NCBI GenBank assembly: GCA_964398315.1
Contig: CAYNMV010000016.1
Location: 5,421-69,420 of the forward strand
DNA: 64,000 bases
Direction: 5' to 3'
Source: JADLCB01 sp964398315
Lineage (GTDB): Bacteria > Planctomycetota > Phycisphaerae > Tepidisphaerales > Tepidisphaeraceae
The notes under the pieces were generated by a model. The model ran no database searches. It saw nothing but the letters and a program-made list of their open reading frames with translations, and was not told where the DNA came from. The translations under genes and the position numbers were made by a program. Positions 51,651 through 61,237 of this stretch are shown in pieces; position 1 is the stretch's first letter, and each line of letters begins with the position of its first letter.

Positions 51651-52736
51651 ATGAAATCACGCCCCTCCCATTCTGTTCATGTGGCCGCCCGCGAGTGGCT
51701 TGCGCGGCGGATTCTGCTCCGGCGCAAGGCCACCCGGCTGGAGCTGAGCCATGACACCGGGCTGTGCGCAGCATCGGTCACCAAGCACACGCGCTGGCTG
51801 CTGAAACACGGATTCCTGACTTCAACGCCCATCCGCATCCCGGATGTCAAACGCCCGGTGGACCAGCTCCGCGTCAATGCGCGGCAGGGAACCGCCCTGG
51901 CCCTGCTGGTCTGCCACGATCAGGTGGATGGCCAGGTACTGGGGCTGGATGGCCAGGTGCTGGCGGAGTTTGCAGCGCCGGTGGAGCACCCCACCCAGCA
52001 TGGCGTGCTGGCGGCGGTCTCGGCAGCGACCAACCAGGCCCGGGAGTGGGCCATGGCCCACGGCCGGCCGATTGACCTGGCCGGCATGAGCGTCCGCGGC
52101 ACCGTCGCATCCGAAGATGGCATCGTCTTCGGCCTTGATGGTGTGCCGCAATGGCGGCCATGCCAGCCCAAGCTGATGCTGCCCGCCATGCAGGGCATTC
52201 CGGTCTTGCAGGTCTGGACACAGGTCATGAGCAAGATCGTGAGCCTGTCGGCCCTGGAGGGGCGCGAAGACCGCTTCGGCTATGTCGAGTTTCTCGGCCG
52301 GTCGTTCCACATCGCGGTGATGCGCGAGGGCGAGGTCAAAATGGGCGGACACGGCACCACCAGTTCCTCGCTGCATGAATCGGTCAGCGAAGATGGACCG
52401 CTCTGCTACTGCGGCCGTCGCGGGTGCCTGGCCGACCTGCTGGAATCGAACCGCCCGCTGGATGAGCGGGTGCTGAGCGATGCGTTCATTCGCTTTCTCA
52501 ACCGCATCAAGGTCGATGCCCTGGGCCTGGAATGGCAGGGTGATCAGGATGGGTTGCAGCGGCGGCTGACCGAATCCGGCTTCAAGGTTTCCCCGATCAG
52601 CAACGGACACGAACTGGCAGCCCGGGGCCTGCGCATGCTGATTGCGCAGTCACTGCTGGCCCGCAAGCTCGCCAGCGGCGCGACAGTGCGCCGTCGCACA
52701 TCAGTCAGGCGGCAGGTTGCCGCACAAGGGTCATGA
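51651..52736 (+). CDS. ROK-family transcriptional regulator
   Basis: 361 residues. Winged HTH at residues ~10-65 (WLARRILLRRKATRLELSHD, AASVTKHTRWLLKHGFL), then a ROK-type sugar-binding domain: GMSVRGTVASEDGIVFGLDG, VSLSALEGREDRFGYVEFLG and the zinc-site motif LCYCGRRGCLADLLE (C-x-C-G-x-x-G-C). Such proteins (NagC/XylR-like) repress sugar genes until a sugar or sugar phosphate binds. ROK catalytic motifs of sugar kinases are not evident. It is the second regulator in this locus, next to AraC, which allows combined control of the genes that follow. Confidence 0.84.
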   Translation: MKSRPSHSVHVAAREWLARRILLRRKATRLELSHDTGLCAASVTKHTRWLLKHGFLTSTPIRIPDVKRPVDQLRVNARQGTALALLVCHDQVDGQVLGLDGQVLAEFAAPVEHPTQHGVLAAVSAATNQAREWAMAHGRPIDLAGMSVRGTVASEDGIVFGLDGVPQWRPCQPKLMLPAMQGIPVLQVWTQVMSKIVSLSALEGREDRFGYVEFLGRSFHIAVMREGEVKMGGHGTTSSSLHESVSEDGPLCYCGRRGCLADLLESNRPLDERVLSDAFIRFLNRIKVDALGLEWQGDQDGLQRRLTESGFKVSPISNGHELAARGLRMLIAQSLLARKLASGATVRRRTSVRRQVAAQGS

Positions 52737-52785
52737 GCAGCGCGCCAGCGGGGTGTGCTGCGCCACCACAAATGGAGGATCGAAC

Positions 52786-53622
52786 ATGCGGAAGCAAATG
52801 CTGAAACGAGTGGCAGGGTTCATCGCAGCGTGTGTGCTGTCAGGAGGCGTGGCGCAGGCGGCCACGATCACCGAGTTCTTCGAGTACGGCCCGACGCCAT
52901 CTCCCGTGAAGGACCTTGGCGCCGCCGCGGGCGGGTGGAGCAGCGCCTGGCTGGACAGCGACCGCCCCGCCTATCTGCCCGACAAGCAGTTGACCTACAA
53001 CGCGCCCGGCTACTCCAATGCCGGCAATGGCCAGGGCGCGGCGGGCTTTGGTGCGGGCAACGCCGCCAGCAAGGTGCGCCGTGGCCTGGGCAATCCCGGG
53101 CTGGATGGCACCATCTGGGTCAGCGCCCTGGCGCAGATCGAAACCTCCGCCGGGGAGGTGCTGCTCTGGCTCGGCGGGTCCCCCAGCACACCTTCGGACA
53201 ACTACATCGCCATCCGCGGCGGCAAGGTCGGCTTCCGCTACAACGGCAATACGCAGACCGGCGCGAATGTGGCTGAAAACACAACCCATCTCCTGCTGGC
53301 CCGCATTCAGGTCAATGTCAACGCCGAAGGCCATGACACCCTCGAATTCTGGTTCAACCCCGACCTGTCCAACGGCGAGGCGGGCCTGGGCACGCCGACC
53401 TTCAGCGGCAGCGGCGCCCACATCTTCGGGCTGGACGGGGCCAATCCGGTCAACATGAGTGCGGTGCAGATTTCCTTCGCGAACAACGGCCTGCTCGATG
53501 CCATCCGCATCAGCAATGATCCCGATGGGTTCGCCAAGGTGACAAGTGTTCCCGAGCCGGCATCGGCGATGGGATTGATGGGACTGGGTAGCCTGGCGCT
53601 GCTGCGCAGGAGTGCCCGCTGA
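52786..53622 (+). CDS. PEP-CTERM sorting domain-containing protein
   Basis: 278 residues from the ATG at 52786 (TGGAGGAT upstream). Signal peptide VAGFIAACVLSGGVAQAA. The body resembles a LamG/concanavalin-like domain (IWVSALAQIETSAGEVLLWL, TLEFWFNPDLSNGEAGLG, VQISFANNGLLDAIRISND). Ends SVPEPASAMGLMGLGSLALL then RRSAR. A hairpin and a prepilin-like gene follow, the same cassette order as at 9708-11521 and 11616-13413. Confidence 0.85.
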   Translation: MRKQMLKRVAGFIAACVLSGGVAQAATITEFFEYGPTPSPVKDLGAAAGGWSSAWLDSDRPAYLPDKQLTYNAPGYSNAGNGQGAAGFGAGNAASKVRRGLGNPGLDGTIWVSALAQIETSAGEVLLWLGGSPSTPSDNYIAIRGGKVGFRYNGNTQTGANVAENTTHLLLARIQVNVNAEGHDTLEFWFNPDLSNGEAGLGTPTFSGSGAHIFGLDGANPVNMSAVQISFANNGLLDAIRISNDPDGFAKVTSVPEPASAMGLMGLGSLALLRRSAR

Positions 53623-53638
53623 TCGCGGACGCAATCGC

Positions 53639-53678
53639 TCGCTGCCGGGCGACGGGCCATCCCGCCGCCCGGCAGCGA
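53639..53678. terminator. Hairpin between PEP-CTERM and prepilin-like genes
   Basis: 13-bp stem TCGCTGCCGGGCG / CGCCCGGCAGCGA with a 14-nt loop, 16 nt after the PEP-CTERM stop and 25 nt before the prepilin-like gene. No T-tract. Placement mirrors the hairpin at 10633-10662. Confidence 0.6.
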
Positions 53679-53703
53679 AGCCTACTGAACTGGAGAATCA
53701 ACC

Positions 53704-54438
53704 GTGAAGAGGCAGGCATTTACACTCGTCGAGCTTCTCGTCGTCATCGGCATCATTGCGCTGCTGATCTCGATCCTTCTGCCATCGCTGAACAAGGCGC
53801 GCGAGGCCTCGCGGCGCGTGGCATGCGCCAGCAATCTCCGGCAAATTGGCCTGGCAACCCTCATGTATGCCGACAGCCATAAGGGTGCGCTGCCCCCTGC
53901 GGTTGATACCGCCGTCTCCAGCACCTACCGCTGGGCACGGTTGATCCAGCCGTTCTTCCGCCATGGCACGGATTACGGCCTGGTCGCCGGCGCTGAGGAT
54001 GCGGCCAACAATCCCTATTTCCGCTGCCCCAGCGATCCGGTGGATATTCCTTTCAACTCCAGCGGCGTCCCGCTGGCCGATTCCAGCCGCTGCAGCTACG
54101 GGTGGAACCGCCAGGTCGCCGTTGATGGCCCCGACGAGGCCACCGAAGGGGACAACAAGACCGCCAACGTCAAGACCTACAAAATCACCGCGATCCGCGA
54201 GGCCAGCCGCACCGTCCTCGCCGCCGACAACTGGCACCGCGAGAACAATGTGCGCTACGCCGCGCGCACTATGGGTGTTGAGGCCAGCGAGGTTTCCGAT
54301 GCGCGCGGTCACGGCTGGCACGGCAAGTCAGCGGGTGTGAACATGCTCTTTCTCGACGGGCATGTCACCATGGCCCGGCGCGACGACCTGAAGCTCCCCT
54401 CGTTCCCCGACGGCCAGTACAAGTACTACATGCCGTAA
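53704..54438 (+). CDS. Prepilin-type N-terminal cleavage/methylation domain protein
   Basis: 244 residues. MKRQAFTLVELLVVIGIIAL gives a short leader with Ala before the cleaved Phe, followed by PSLNKAREASRRVACASNLRQIG and a soluble domain ending GHGWHGKSAGVNMLFLDGHV (H-X11-DG variant) and PDGQYKYYMP. Family role as for the other H-X9-DG proteins here: secreted or surface pseudopilin-like, function unknown. Follows the PEP-CTERM gene by 81 nt and precedes the glycosidase genes, so one operon is likely. Confidence 0.87.
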   Translation: MKRQAFTLVELLVVIGIIALLISILLPSLNKAREASRRVACASNLRQIGLATLMYADSHKGALPPAVDTAVSSTYRWARLIQPFFRHGTDYGLVAGAEDAANNPYFRCPSDPVDIPFNSSGVPLADSSRCSYGWNRQVAVDGPDEATEGDNKTANVKTYKITAIREASRTVLAADNWHRENNVRYAARTMGVEASEVSDARGHGWHGKSAGVNMLFLDGHVTMARRDDLKLPSFPDGQYKYYMP

Positions 54439-54489
54439 CCGCCTGCGCCGCCCGCACGCCGCCGTCATCTAGAAGCCCGGGAGATCATC

Positions 54490-56058
54490 ATGAGCAACCA
54501 TCCCGCCCATACTGCGCTCCGATCGAACCGGTTCGCCGTCCTGGTTGCGCTGGCCGCCCTGCTCCTGGCCATTCCCGCGCTGGGCCGCGATTTCCAGGTG
54601 TCGCTGGTCAACCACCCCTGGACGCCGCTGGCAGGCGAGTGGCAGCAGTATTTCGGCATGCACCGCTCGATGCTGCCAACCGATCCCTGGGATACCATCC
54701 GCGCGCCCGCCGGCTATGGGTGGCACTTCGTCCCGCCCGAACAGCGCACCGGCCCCGAGCGGCCGCGGGTCATGACGGGCAGCGGTACGATCCGTCTCGA
54801 CCTGGACGACATGACCAACGGCCAGTTCAGCATGCCGGAAATCCTCACCAAGCTGCAGGACCGCGGCAAGACCGGCGTCTTCAACATGTTCGACCGCGTC
54901 GGCGCGTATCCACTTGATCGCGACCTGGCCTACTGGACCTACCGGCTCATGTACGGCCACCGCGATCCGGCCTACAACAAGGACCACCTGTTCATCCAGC
55001 TCGGCAACGAGATCAATGGCGTGGGGCAGTGGAACCCCTGGCCCACCGTCTTCACCACCCCCAACGACCCGGCCAAGATCGCACCCTACGTCGAGGGCTT
55101 CTTCGTCGAGGCCGTCAAGGGGCTCTACCAGGCATCGCGCGACACCTACGGCCCCAACGACAAGACCTCAATCAAGGTCCTCGGCCCCAGCGTGGCCAAT
55201 GCCCATACCCAGGCAACCTTCGAGTGGACCCAGCAGCTGATGGACTATCCCATCCAGGGCAGCTACACCAATCCCGTTACCGGCCAGCTCATCGACACGC
55301 CATGGAGCGGGATGGAAGGGCAGACCGTCGCCGACCAGGTGGACATCCTCTCCATTCAGTACCCCTTCCAGAACCTTGCCGGGGGTCGCGCGATGCTGCA
55401 GCAGTATCACGATGCCTTCATCGCCACCGGCAAGGTCGAGGGAATATGGCTTACCGAGGAACTGTACGTCGGCGGGCCGCGCCATCTCATCCAGCGGGCA
55501 GCGCGTTTCATGGACTTCGTCGCCGACAACAACCTCACCCCCGGCCAGGCGCGCCTGCTGTGGTTCCTTCCCGATGCGCCCAATGACCCGGCCGGCATGG
55601 CCACCCCTGCAATCCAGAAGCTCGCCGAGTATGCCGGCGAGGGTGCCCTGTCGATGCAGGTGCAGTCGCTGGAAGGGGCCGATTTTTACCTCTTCATCAA
55701 CGACTCCGATCCGCACGAACGGCGGCTCATGGCGATCCTCGAACCGACCTTCGGCTACACGCTGGGAGGCATCCGCTTTTACCTGCCGCCCGCGTGGGCG
55801 AACCTGGATTGGACGGTCCAGGCCTACGCAACCGATCCCGACACCGCCGTGGACCCGTTCATCCCCGGCCTGCTGATGCAGGGGGACCAGGTGCGGCTGG
55901 ATTTCCAGCGTGACATCTCGACGCCCCTGCTGATCTCCCTGACCGCGCCTCACGCCCCCGAGCCGGCCGCCGCGGGCGCGCTGCTTGCCGCTGCCGCGCT
56001 GCTGCGACGGCGGCGGGCGATCGCTCCCGCTTCAACCGTGAGTCCTCCCGAGACATGA
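54490..56058 (+). CDS. Putative clan-A-like glycoside hydrolase carrying a PEP-CTERM anchor
   Basis: 522 residues. Signal peptide VLVALAALLLAIPALG. A TIM-barrel-like body has HLFIQLGNEINGVGQWNPW (N173-E174, the NE acid/base pair) and GIWLTEELYVGGP (E323 or E324, candidate nucleophile), spaced as in clan GH-A enzymes. The tail HAPEPAAAGALLAAAALL then RRRR is a PEP-CTERM signal, but 13 further residues (AIAPASTVSPPET) follow, longer than usual. It would be an exosortase-anchored glycosidase, substrate unknown. Its stop overlaps the next start by 4 nt. Confidence 0.75.
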   Translation: MSNHPAHTALRSNRFAVLVALAALLLAIPALGRDFQVSLVNHPWTPLAGEWQQYFGMHRSMLPTDPWDTIRAPAGYGWHFVPPEQRTGPERPRVMTGSGTIRLDLDDMTNGQFSMPEILTKLQDRGKTGVFNMFDRVGAYPLDRDLAYWTYRLMYGHRDPAYNKDHLFIQLGNEINGVGQWNPWPTVFTTPNDPAKIAPYVEGFFVEAVKGLYQASRDTYGPNDKTSIKVLGPSVANAHTQATFEWTQQLMDYPIQGSYTNPVTGQLIDTPWSGMEGQTVADQVDILSIQYPFQNLAGGRAMLQQYHDAFIATGKVEGIWLTEELYVGGPRHLIQRAARFMDFVADNNLTPGQARLLWFLPDAPNDPAGMATPAIQKLAEYAGEGALSMQVQSLEGADFYLFINDSDPHERRLMAILEPTFGYTLGGIRFYLPPAWANLDWTVQAYATDPDTAVDPFIPGLLMQGDQVRLDFQRDISTPLLISLTAPHAPEPAAAGALLAAAALLRRRRAIAPASTVSPPET

Positions 56059-57692
56059 ACTTGATGATGCGTATTCTCCTGATCGCGTGTGCCGCGGTGG
56101 CGGCCTGTGTCTGTGACAGCAGCCTGGCGGCCGAGCCGGCAACAGAGCCGTCGATGCCCGCGGTACGTCTCACCTGTTCGCGCTCCGGCCATCTGTTTGT
56201 GCCGGGCGAGGATGTCGAGTTGACACTCACCCTCACCGCGAACCCATCGCAGCCGATTGAGGTCGAGGCCACGCTCATTGACCTTGATGACCGCCCCGCT
56301 GCCCGCGTGCGTACGCGGTTGCCGGCCGTAGCGGGCGATGCATCCGCTGTGCCCCTCCGCTTTGACTCGCCTGGCCTGGGCCATTACCGCGCCCGCGTCA
56401 CTGCGGGTGAGGCCCTCCTTGCCGAGACGACCCTCGCCGTGCTGCCGCCCGCCGAGCGGAGCGGCCTGTTGCCCGAATCCCCCTTCGGCACCATCGCGCA
56501 GCTCAGTTCCGTTGACCCGACCCAGTTGGATGAACGCATTGCCCTCATGGCCCGCGCCGGCGTGCGCTGGGCCCGCGAGGGGTTCCTCTGGCAGCGGATC
56601 GAGCCGACCGAGGGCCAGTTTGACTGGTCCACCTACGACCGCATTGTCGAAACCAGCCATCATCACGGCATCAGCGTGCTGCCGGTGCTGGCCTATGGCA
56701 CCGACTGGGCCTCGACCGCTCCGGCCGATGCCAGCCCCAGCCGCCGCCGCACGACCATGCCGCGGATCGAGGCCTGGGAGCGTTTTGTGCGCGCGGTCGT
56801 CGAGCGCTACCATGATCGCATCGACGTCTGGGAAATCTGGAACGAACCGAATTCCACCACGTTTTTTGCTCCGGCCCCGGGGCAGGAGCAGGCCGACTGT
56901 TACGTACAACTGCTCACCAGCGCCTACCGTGTCATCAAGGAGGTGGATCCCAGCGCCAAGGTGCTCATCGGCGGCTTCACGCCCAAGCACTGGCTGGCGA
57001 ACCAGGCGCATCTGCACGAGCGGCTGTTCATGGAGCGCATCTTTGCGGTCTCGCCCGTGCCGTTCGACATCGCCGCGACGCACCCGTACACCGCGCCAAA
57101 TCACAAGACTGCCCACAGTGCTACCGTTGCCAAGCTGGAGCATCTGGCCTCTTTCGTGCGCGACCCGATGGTCGAGCGCGGCGAGGCAGCCAGACCCATC
57201 TGGTTCACCGAGTGCGGCACGCCCACGATGCCCTCGATCCTCACCGAGCGCGAGGCGGCCAATTACATGGTCGTGCTGCTGACCCATGCGCTGTCACAGG
57301 ACTATGTGGGCAAGGTCTTCTGGTACAACTTCCGCGACCTGGGCACCAAGCCCACCGAGAAAGAACACCATTTCGGCCTGCTCCTGGCGGATCTCGCCCC
57401 CAAGCCGACGTATCTCGCCTACTGGAACCTGACCCGCCTGCTGGAACGCGCCCGGTTCATCGAGCGGCAGACGATCGACGATGCTCAGATCTATCGCTTC
57501 GAATCGCCGGAGCAGCGCGTGGCGGTGATCTGGGCGGACGATGAGCGCCCGGTCACGATCCCGGCCGGTGAGGCGGTGCGCGTGCTGGATGTCATCGGCC
57601 GCGAAGCCGCCGCCGGCAGCGAGAACGGCATGCTGAAGGTGACAGCCTCACGCAGCCCGCTGTTCATCATTGAGCCCGCGGGCAAGCCGTAG
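56055..57692 (+). CDS. Glycoside hydrolase, clan A (GH39-like), possible lipoprotein
   Basis: 545 residues. N-terminal export signal with a lipobox-like VAAC (Cys18 region, AAVAACVCDSS), so it may be lipid-anchored. Residues ~35-130 form a beta-sandwich module. A TIM barrel (~140-460) follows: GVRWAREGFLWQRIEPTEG, DRIDVWEIWNEPN (acid/base E264) and RPIWFTECGTP (nucleophile E386). This set is typical of GH39 beta-xylosidases and related retaining enzymes. Residues ~480-540 are a small C-terminal beta domain. Translationally coupled to the upstream PEP-CTERM glycosidase. Confidence 0.83.
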   Translation: MNLMMRILLIACAAVAACVCDSSLAAEPATEPSMPAVRLTCSRSGHLFVPGEDVELTLTLTANPSQPIEVEATLIDLDDRPAARVRTRLPAVAGDASAVPLRFDSPGLGHYRARVTAGEALLAETTLAVLPPAERSGLLPESPFGTIAQLSSVDPTQLDERIALMARAGVRWAREGFLWQRIEPTEGQFDWSTYDRIVETSHHHGISVLPVLAYGTDWASTAPADASPSRRRTTMPRIEAWERFVRAVVERYHDRIDVWEIWNEPNSTTFFAPAPGQEQADCYVQLLTSAYRVIKEVDPSAKVLIGGFTPKHWLANQAHLHERLFMERIFAVSPVPFDIAATHPYTAPNHKTAHSATVAKLEHLASFVRDPMVERGEAARPIWFTECGTPTMPSILTEREAANYMVVLLTHALSQDYVGKVFWYNFRDLGTKPTEKEHHFGLLLADLAPKPTYLAYWNLTRLLERARFIERQTIDDAQIYRFESPEQRVAVIWADDERPVTIPAGEAVRVLDVIGREAAAGSENGMLKVTASRSPLFIIEPAGKP

Positions 57693-57777
57693 CGCAGGCG
57701 GTCTGGCGTGCAGCGGCCGGCCTGGGCAACCTGATGCAGGCGCAACAGAATTCAATCGTTTCCTGAAAGGATCATCC

Positions 57778-59202
57778 GTGAACAGCATCGAAGTGCAGCT
57801 TCCATCATCCGTTCATCTCGCGCATGAGGCGGAGGTCATGGTCGTGGGCGGCGGGCCTGGCGGGCTGGGTGCAGCCGTTGCAGCCGCCCGCGAAGGGGCT
57901 GATGTCCTGCTCGTTGAACACTACGGCTTTCTCGGCGGCATGGCCACTGCCGGCGAGGTCAATCCGTTCATGCACAACCACGTCAACGGCGAATCACTGG
58001 ACATCGGCATCTTCGAGGAGTGGCTTGATCGCATGGCGCAATATGGCGGGGTGCGTCCCGGCAGCCGGGTTTTCGATCCCAACGCCGCGCGCCTGGCCGC
58101 TGAGGACCTCTGCATCGAGGCCGGGGTCCGCCTGCTGTTCCATCACCGCCCGATTCACGTCCAGACCGTCGGTCGGCGGATCGATGCGGTCGTCCTCCAC
58201 TCCAAGGGCGGACTCAGCGCGGCCCGCGCCCGCTGCTACATCGATTCCACCGGCGATGGCGACCTGGCAACCCTCGCCGGGTGTGCCATGGAGTTTGGCA
58301 GTGAAGAGAGCGGCAAGGCCCAGCCGATGACGCTCTGCTTCAAGCTGCGGCTTGATCCGGCCGACCTCCCCGACGACGTCCGCGAGCAGGGCGCGTTCGC
58401 CGCCATCAAGCAGCAGATGAAGCGCATCAACGAGATCTACCACCGCGCACAGGCCGATGGACGCATCGAATGCCCGCGTGAAGATGTGCTGATCTTTCCC
58501 GGCGTTGAGCGCGATGTCATCCACTTCAACACGACGCGCGTGGTGCTCAAGAGCGGGGTGGATGGCTGCGAGCTATCCGAGGCCGAGGTGCTGGCACGGC
58601 GGCAGTTGCGGCAGATTTTCGCCGTCCTGCGGGCGGAGATGCCCCTGTTCCGCAACGCCCGCATCCACTCGATCGCGCCGCAGATCGGCGTGCGCGAGAC
58701 GCGGCGGCTGTGCGGGCGGGCGCGCGTCACCCTGGCCGACTACAACGCCCACAGCCGCTTCCCCGATGCGGTGGCCCGCGTGAATTATCCAGTGGACATT
58801 CACAACCCGCTGGGAACGGGCACCAAGCTGGTGCTGCTGCCCAAGGGTGCGTGGTACGAGATCCCGTGGGGCGCACTGCTGCCGCGCGAGATTGACAACC
58901 TGGCGATCGGCAGCCGCTGCATCTCGGCCGATCATGCCACCCACTCCAGCCTGCGGGTGATGCCGCCAGTCTGCTCGCTGGGCCAGGCCGCCGGCACCGC
59001 CGCAGCCATGGCCATCCGCCAGGGGATCGACATCGCGGCGGTGGATGGCCGGGCGCTGAACCAGCGGCTGATTGAGTGCGGCCGCAACCTGCTGCCTTAC
59101 GAGCCGCAGGCAGCCCAGGCCGCCCAGGCCGACCCCACGCCGGCCGAGCGTGCCGCCCAGGCCAGGCGCGCTGCCGCCGTCGCCAAGGCGTTTTCCGCCT
59201 GA
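57778..59202 (+). CDS. FAD-dependent oxidoreductase
   Basis: 474 residues from the GTG at 57778 (AAAGGA upstream). FAD-binding motif VMVVGGGPGGLGAAVAAAREGADVLLVE and the FGFLGG-like HYGFLGGMATAGEVNPFM, followed by YIDSTGDGDLATLAG and a C-terminal IGSRCISADHATHSSLRVM and GQAAGTAAAMA. This is the FAD-dependent 'FAD_oxidored' family often found in planctomycete polysaccharide loci, where it may oxidise a sugar or act on an unusual glycan; the substrate is unknown. No signal peptide, so it is cytoplasmic. Encoded 85 nt after the GH39-like gene, probably the last gene of the operon. Confidence 0.84.
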   Translation: MNSIEVQLPSSVHLAHEAEVMVVGGGPGGLGAAVAAAREGADVLLVEHYGFLGGMATAGEVNPFMHNHVNGESLDIGIFEEWLDRMAQYGGVRPGSRVFDPNAARLAAEDLCIEAGVRLLFHHRPIHVQTVGRRIDAVVLHSKGGLSAARARCYIDSTGDGDLATLAGCAMEFGSEESGKAQPMTLCFKLRLDPADLPDDVREQGAFAAIKQQMKRINEIYHRAQADGRIECPREDVLIFPGVERDVIHFNTTRVVLKSGVDGCELSEAEVLARRQLRQIFAVLRAEMPLFRNARIHSIAPQIGVRETRRLCGRARVTLADYNAHSRFPDAVARVNYPVDIHNPLGTGTKLVLLPKGAWYEIPWGALLPREIDNLAIGSRCISADHATHSSLRVMPPVCSLGQAAGTAAAMAIRQGIDIAAVDGRALNQRLIECGRNLLPYEPQAAQAAQADPTPAERAAQARRAAAVAKAFSA

Positions 59203-59448
59203 GGCCGTGCATGCGTGCACCACGGGCGGATCGGCAGCCAGCCTTCCCGATCCGCCCGTGCCGCCAGGCGATCCGCAAGCCGCCGCATCGTCGATCACAG
59301 CCTCCCGCCAGGGCCGCAGCGGCACTCCATCGTCTCCCCCCTGCTGACCGCCGGCCAATTTCGTGCAGGCGAACGCAGTTCGCCCGTTCATGCGCGGCAG
59401 TTGCCGCTGCTACACTCCCCGCCGATGGCATCGCGGCAGGATGATCCG

Positions 59449-60969
59449 ATGGACGGGCGAAGCAGTGGCGTGCTGCTGCATGTGACGTCGTTGCCGGGGG
59501 GATATGGTATTGGCGACCTGGGGCCGATGGCGCGTCAGTGGGTGCAGACGCTTGCGGCGGCGGGGCAAAGCTGGTGGCAGATATTGCCGCTGGGGCCAAA
59601 CGAGGGGTCACCATATTCCTCCTTTTCCGCCTTCGCGGGCAATCCGCTGCTGATCAGTCTTGATGACCTGGTCACCGAGGGACTGCTGCAGCGAGGCGAT
59701 TTGCCAGCGCGGCCGCCGTCGCGGGCGCGGGTGCATTTTCATCTGGCCACCCGCCTCAGGCATGCGCTGCTTGGCCGAGCATATGAGCGCTTCGCCGGCA
59801 CGGGCAGGCCGCACCGGCTCTGGGATGCCTTCCAGCACTTCGTGGCCGCCGAGCAAGCCTGGCTGGAAGACTTTGTGCTGTTCGTCACGCTCAAGCAGGT
59901 CTATCCCAAGCGCAACTGGCGCGACTGGCCGGCCGGCTTGAGGCAGCGCGAGCCAGTCGCGCTGCGCCGGGCCCGCCGCGAACTGGCCGGGGCGCTGGAT
60001 CGTGAACGCTTCGCGCAGTTCCTGTTCTCTCGCCAACTTGGCCGACTGCGGGCGCATGCCGCGCGGCATGGGGTCCGGCTCATCGGCGATTTGCCCATCT
60101 TCATCTGCGATGACTCGACCGATGTGTGGGCCAACCGGCGACTGTTCCAACTCGATCCGCGCGGGCGCTGCACGGCCGTAGCCGGCTGCCCGCCGGATGC
60201 CTTCAGCGCGACCGGCCAGCGCTGGGGCAATCCACTGTACGACTGGGACGCGATGGCCGCCGAGGGCTTTGCCTGGTGGGTAGCACGTCTGCGTCACGCA
60301 CTGCGGCAGACGGATGTTGTGCGCATCGACCATTTCCGCGGTTTTGAAGCCTACTGGCGCATCCCGGCCCGCAGCCCCACCGCAAGAAACGGAAAGTGGA
60401 TCGAGGCACCGGGGCATGCGCTGTTCCAGGCGCTGAAACGCGATCTGAAATCACTGCCGTTCATCGCTGAAGACTTGGGCGTTATCACGCCGGCGGTGGA
60501 TGCACTGCGCGATGCGTTCGGCCTGCCGGGCATGCGCGTGCTGCAATTCGCGTTTGATGGAACGGACAACGTCCACCTGCCGCACAATCATGTCCGCAAT
60601 GCCATCGCCTACACCGGCACGCATGACAATAACACGACGCGCGGCTGGTACCGATCGCTCGATGCCGATGCACGGCAGCGCGTGCAGCGCTACCTGCCGG
60701 AGATCCGCTCGTCACAGGATGCCGTCGCCGCTCTGCTGCGAGCCGCGTGGTCATCGGTGGCGAAGCTGGCCGTCGCGCCGTTGCAGGATGTGCTGGGCCT
60801 GGACAGCCGGGCGCGGATGAACACACCGGGCACGGTGCGTGATAACTGGGCGTGGCGTCTCACGCCGGTCGCGCTCGATCCACGGGCGTTCACCCGCCTG
60901 GCCGAACTGACCGACACCTACGGCCGCTGGCCCACCGCATCCATCAGGCAACGCCGCAAGAACTTGTGA
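59449..60969 (+). CDS. malQ: 4-alpha-glucanotransferase (amylomaltase)
   Basis: 506 residues from the ATG at 59449 (AGGATG upstream; an ATG at 59425 is possible). GH77: RSSGVLLHVTSLPGGYGIGDLGP at the N-terminus, LPLGPNEGSPYSSFSAFAGNP, LIGDLPIFICDDSTDVW, nucleophile D294 in VVRIDHFRGF, acid/base E341 in PFIAEDLGVIT and the third Asp in TGTHDNNTTRG. It transfers alpha-1,4-glucan segments between maltodextrins in glycogen or maltose metabolism, in the cytoplasm. It starts 247 nt after the oxidoreductase, so it is probably a separate unit. Confidence 0.93.
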   Translation: MDGRSSGVLLHVTSLPGGYGIGDLGPMARQWVQTLAAAGQSWWQILPLGPNEGSPYSSFSAFAGNPLLISLDDLVTEGLLQRGDLPARPPSRARVHFHLATRLRHALLGRAYERFAGTGRPHRLWDAFQHFVAAEQAWLEDFVLFVTLKQVYPKRNWRDWPAGLRQREPVALRRARRELAGALDRERFAQFLFSRQLGRLRAHAARHGVRLIGDLPIFICDDSTDVWANRRLFQLDPRGRCTAVAGCPPDAFSATGQRWGNPLYDWDAMAAEGFAWWVARLRHALRQTDVVRIDHFRGFEAYWRIPARSPTARNGKWIEAPGHALFQALKRDLKSLPFIAEDLGVITPAVDALRDAFGLPGMRVLQFAFDGTDNVHLPHNHVRNAIAYTGTHDNNTTRGWYRSLDADARQRVQRYLPEIRSSQDAVAALLRAAWSSVAKLAVAPLQDVLGLDSRARMNTPGTVRDNWAWRLTPVALDPRAFTRLAELTDTYGRWPTASIRQRRKNL

Positions 60970-61237
60970 ATCGTGCCATCCGGCAAACGCGGATGCGAAG
61001 CAACGCAAAACGGCGTGGCGGTGGAAGCAGCAATAAGGGAATCACGGATCCGCACCGCCAAGATGCAGCAGACAGCGCACTGGCGTCTGCTGCATCCTCG
61101 CTACCGGGTCCGGGATCGCTGCTGTTGCCTTTCCCGCCGCCTGGTGGGCTTGCGCTTACGGCAGACCGACTCGAGCCGTTGGAGTACGGCCGGGTGACCA
61201 GCAGGCACAGATGTTGTTGGAATTGGCTTCGTTCCGC
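60970..61237. other. Convergent intergenic region with hairpin
   Basis: 268 bases between malQ and a minus-strand small gene. It contains the hairpin listed separately and no credible gene; a long + strand ORF crossing it is a shadow. Confidence 0.45.
61062..61096. terminator. Hairpin between convergent genes
   Basis: Perfect 12-bp stem GATGCAGCAGAC / GTCTGCTGCATC with an 11-nt loop, between the malQ stop (93 nt away) and the end of the minus-strand gene at 61238. Likely a shared terminator; neither side has a T-tract. Confidence 0.55.
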
